Shown here: in pieces, positions 62,428-64,000 of the stretch
Layout of the letters: each line of letters begins with the position of its first letter
Position numbering within the stretch: position 1 is the first letter of the stretch
From: Achromobacter pestifer
GTDB lineage: Bacteria; Pseudomonadota; Gammaproteobacteria; Burkholderiales; Burkholderiaceae_B
DNA length: 64,000 bases
Reading direction: 5' to 3'
Assembly: GCF_902859625.1 (NCBI RefSeq)
Contig: NZ_CADIJX010000003.1
Location: 496,001 to 560,000, forward strand
Notes under the pieces: generated by a model
What the model was told of the DNA's origin: nothing
Databases searched by the model: none
What the model saw: only the letters and a program-made list of their open reading frames with translations
Translations under genes and position numbers: made by a program

Positions 62428-64000
62428 TTAGCCGGCCGCGTGCTCCAGGAACTCCGTCGCGGGCATCGGGCGGCCCAGCAGGAAGCCCTGCAAGGAATCG
62501 CAACCCAGGCCAGTCAGGAATTTCTGTTGCGCCGCCGTTTCCACGCCTTCGGCGACGATGCGCAGATTCAGTTGCTGCGCCAGCGCGACGATGGCCGACA
62601 CAATCGCGGCGTCTTCGTTGTCGTGTTCCAGCTGGTTCACGAACCCTCGGTCGATCTTCAGTTCCGTGGCGGGCAGGCGTTTCAGATACAGCAGGCTGGA
62701 ATAGCCGGTGCCGAAGTCGTCGATCGAGATGGTCACGCCCAGGCCCGACAGGCGCTTGAGCACGGCCAGGCTGGCCTCGGCATCCCGCATGGCGGTGGAT
62801 TCCGTCACTTCCAGCGTCAGGCAGGCGGGCGGGACATCGTGCTTGGCCAGAGCGGAGCGCACCGTTTCAACCAGGCTGGCGTGCGCGAATTGCAGGGCCG
62901 AAATGTTGACGGCGATGGTCCAGTGGCCTTGGCCGGCGTTGATCCATTCGCGCATCTGCCGGCAGGCTTCGTTGATCACCCATTCCCCGATGGACAGGAT
63001 CAAGCCCGTCTTTTCGGCAGTGGGAATGAACTGGTCCGGGCCGACCAGACCGCGCGTCGGATGGTTCCAGCGCAGCAGCGCTTCGGCTCCCATGATGGGG
63101 CCGGCGGGCGCCTCATACTTGGGTTGGTAGTGCAGCACGAATTGATTGCGCTCCTGCGCCAGGCGCAAGTCGTGCAGCAGTTCGATCTGTTCGTGCGCGT
63201 CGGCGTTCATGGACGGCTCGAAGAAGCTGTATCCGGTGCCGCCCAGGCGCTTGGCGTGGTACATGGCGGCGTCGGCGTTGGTCAGCAGGCTGTGCGTGTC
63301 CTCGCCATCGTTGGGATAGATGGCGATGCCCACGCTGGACGTGACCAGCACTTCGTGCCCGTAGACCATGACGGGACGGGCAATGGCTTCGATCAACCGG
63401 TCTGCCACATTGGCGGCGTCGGTCGGTTCGATCACTTCGCTCAGCACGATGAATTCGTCGCCGCCCAGGCGCGCGACGGTATCCTGCGTGCGCAGCGTCT
63501 GACGGATGCGCTGGGCCAGGTCGATCAGCAGGGCATCGCCGGTGTGGTGGCCGTAGGCGTCATTGACCGCCTTGAAGCCGTCCAGGTCGAAGAACAGTAC
63601 GGCGAAATAACCCTTGCGGCGGCTGGCGCTTTCGATGGCCTGTTCCATCCGGTCTTCAAGCAGGATGCGGTTCGGCAGTTTGGTCAGGGTGTCGTGCAGC
63701 GCGAGCTGCACCAATTCTTCGTTGGCTTCGGCCAAGGACGACGCCAGCGCGGACGTGCGGGCTTCCAATCGGTTGTCCAGCACGGCGACCACCAGGGCGA
63801 TGGCCAGGACGCTCAGCGTCACGGCGGTCACGGCAATGGCCAGCCAACCGGCCGAGATGCCGCCGTCGGCGGCCATGCAGATGCTGCCGGCTGGGAAGCC
63901 CGCAGCCTCCATGCCCGAATAGTGCATGCCGACGATGGCGATGCCCATGACGACCGATGCGAGCGGCCGGGAGAAGGCCACGCGGGGCCCATCATGGCGC
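62428..64000 (-). CDS. MHYT-GGDEF-EAL c-di-GMP signalling protein, N-terminus outside the window
   Basis: The frame has no stop up to the window edge, so the N-terminal membrane part is cut; a GTG at 63981 should not be taken as the start. The visible part has an MHYT-like motif GMHYSGM and a final membrane helix (WLAIAVTAVTLSVLAIALVV). A GGDEF domain follows with ARLGGDEF and an intact RTQD inhibitory site, then an EAL domain with EALLRW, NISALQFAH, LEVTEST, DDFGTGYSSLLYL, KIDRGFV and AEGVETAAQ. Both catalytic motifs look competent. MHYT domains are proposed to bind copper and sense O2, CO or NO. Confidence 0.92.
   Translation of the reverse strand, partial: RHDGPRVAFSRPLASVVMGIAIVGMHYSGMEAAGFPAGSICMAADGGISAGWLAIAVTAVTLSVLAIALVVAVLDNRLEARTSALASSLAEANEELVQLALHDTLTKLPNRILLEDRMEQAIESASRRKGYFAVLFFDLDGFKAVNDAYGHHTGDALLIDLAQRIRQTLRTQDTVARLGGDEFIVLSEVIEPTDAANVADRLIEAIARPVMVYGHEVLVTSSVGIAIYPNDGEDTHSLLTNADAAMYHAKRLGGTGYSFFEPSMNADAHEQIELLHDLRLAQERNQFVLHYQPKYEAPAGPIMGAEALLRWNHPTRGLVGPDQFIPTAEKTGLILSIGEWVINEACRQMREWINAGQGHWTIAVNISALQFAHASLVETVRSALAKHDVPPACLTLEVTESTAMRDAEASLAVLKRLSGLGVTISIDDFGTGYSSLLYLKRLPATELKIDRGFVNQLEHDNEDAAIVSAIVALAQQLNLRIVAEGVETAAQQKFLTGLGCDSLQGFLLGRPMPATEFLEHAAG

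Overview
The window is GC-rich, gene-dense chromosomal DNA from a betaproteobacterium of the Alcaligenaceae. An Achromobacter or close Bordetella relative is the best guess. The guess rests on codon and GC character, on the block metG / apbC / tamA-tamB / dcd, on a ZIP transporter with the same metal-site spacing as the Bordetella bronchiseptica protein BbZIP, and on the Burkholderiales-style hairpin repeat at 57.3 kb. I see no tRNA, rRNA, CRISPR array, insertion sequence or prophage.

Layout. 0-4 kb: a truncated alpha/beta hydrolase, a GntR/FCD regulator, an EamA exporter and a nitroreductase facing a LysR regulator. 3.8-12.3 kb: a six-gene minus-strand run, outer-membrane factor - HlyD - RbbA - YhhJ-like permease - phasin - acetoacetyl-CoA reductase, divergent from a TetR regulator. 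The shared intergenic region carries an FNR/Anr-type box and a TetR-type palindrome, so efflux or ribosome-associated ABC functions appear coupled to polyhydroxybutyrate (PHB) metabolism under low oxygen. 12.3-18.7 kb: a CSS-EAL phosphodiesterase, a K+ channel, an orphan response regulator whose phospho-acceptor Asp is Glu, an XRE regulator and an acyltransferase. Two stretches here lack genes but end in strong plus-strand terminators and are small-RNA candidates; an AT-rich island lies beside one. 19-34.2 kb: two tandem META-domain lipoproteins, trhO, metG, apbC, the tamAB envelope pair, dcd, a VOC-GNAT fusion, a diguanylate cyclase and a GNAT enzyme. 34.2-45.2 kb: a conserved hypothetical, a large PLP amino-acid decarboxylase, a BaiN-type flavoprotein, Mn-type sodA with a ZIP transporter, then a tandem glycine riboswitch and gcvT-gcvH-gcvP. 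45.2-47.2 kb: a DUF945-YbjN fusion protein.

47.4-57.2 kb is a seven-gene minus-strand operon: M81 (MlrC-like) metallopeptidase, oligopeptide-type binding protein, two permeases, a double ATPase, an amidase and a second M81 peptidase. Just upstream on the same strand, after a hairpin repeat, lie methylmalonate/malonate-semialdehyde dehydrogenase and an omega-amino acid (beta-alanine type) transaminase. These face a MocR-type regulator across a promoter with two palindromes 22 bp apart. Together they suggest uptake and hydrolysis of an unusual peptide or amide followed by catabolism of a released beta-amino acid; this is inference. The window closes with folA and a truncated MHYT-GGDEF-EAL protein. 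Three c-di-GMP enzymes occur in all.
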